A stretch of 6,464 nt of DNA from the NCBI GenBank assembly GCA_905480445.1, contig CAJQQJ010000184.1:1-6464 (forward strand), written 5' to 3'. Position 1 is the first letter of the stretch, and the number at the start of each line of letters is the position of its first letter. Below, piece after piece: positions 6,337 to 6,464 of the stretch. Source of the stretch: an uncultured Alphaproteobacteria bacterium (GTDB lineage: Bacteria; Pseudomonadota; Alphaproteobacteria; UBA7985; CAJQQZ01). The notes beneath the pieces were generated by a model. That model made no database searches. It saw only the letters and a list, made by a program, of their open reading frames with translations, and was not told the DNA's origin. Position numbers and translations under genes: made by a program.

Positions 6337-6464
6337 ATATACAATCGATAAAAATACAATCCCCCATTTAAAAAAAAACACCGATCGCGAACAACATGAC
6401 AAACTATGCCAAGAGGATGCCAAATTGAACACACATGTATGTACAAACGTCAATCCATGTTCGA
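6210..6464. other. Unassigned A-rich tail after the ntrY break
   Basis: From base 6210 to the window end I find no supportable gene on either strand. By hand count the tail is about 37% GC, against mid-40s in ntrY. The first 90 bases hold about 40 A and only 10 T on the plus strand, and 6301-6360 is about 18% GC. It includes a run of nine A at 6370-6378, the octamer ATACAATC twice (6339-6346, 6354-6361), and repeated GCCAAA-like words near 6225-6245 and 6408-6425. None of the three plus frames restores an NtrY kinase domain, and ntrX does not appear. It may be foreign sequence, a chimeric join or low-quality contig end. Confidence 0.6.

Noticed and set aside
6180..6371. Alternative frame through the tail (contains KIEQIRKIINFCNDF, faintly like the helix after the H-box of NtrY) as a frameshifted continuation of ntrY
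   Set aside because: The near-invariant HEIKNPLTP block is absent in all frames, so a simple frameshift does not restore the family; the resemblance is low-complexity chance.

Overview
The window looks like a stretch of an alphaproteobacterial chromosome carrying the conserved nitrogen-regulation neighbourhood ispDF | dusB-ntrB-ntrC-ntrY. Four things support this: a fused IspD-IspF protein, the gene order, the alphaproteobacterial-type motifs in NtrB and NtrC, and the four-helix NtrY sensor. Base composition is moderate (mid-40s % GC in the genes by hand sampling), so it is not one of the very GC-rich alphaproteobacteria. I cannot name a genus.

Layout: positions 1-805 (minus strand) hold the N-terminal part of ispDF, which runs off the left edge. 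A 147-bp divergent spacer (806-952) separates it from a plus-strand operon-like run: dusB (953-1978), ntrB (1987-3084) 8 bp later, and ntrC (real start probably GTG 3077) overlapping ntrB by 8 bp. Next comes a small 25-codon ORF (4540-4617) overlapping the ntrC stop by one base. It ends directly against the ATG of ntrY (4618). ntrY is intact through its sensor, HAMP and PAS regions but loses all similarity to its family at about base 6210, exactly where the phosphorylatable-histidine box should begin. The last ~255 bases (6210-6464) are A-rich on the plus strand, of lower GC, and contain nothing I can recognise.

Function: NtrB/NtrC are the cytoplasmic kinase and sigma-54 activator of the general nitrogen response, and NtrY is the membrane kinase of the paralogous NtrY/NtrX pair normally encoded next. 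DusB (tRNA dihydrouridine synthase) is the usual first gene of this operon, once called nifR3. IspDF belongs to the non-mevalonate isoprenoid pathway and is only a neighbour.

Most of the window is ordinary. Two things deserve a second look. One is the stop/start-arranged mini-ORF between ntrC and ntrY, which has the good ribosome binding site that ntrY itself lacks. The other is the abrupt break of ntrY before its catalytic core, which may be an assembly or contig-end artefact rather than biology. I found no RNA genes, insertion sequences, CRISPR arrays or clear terminators.
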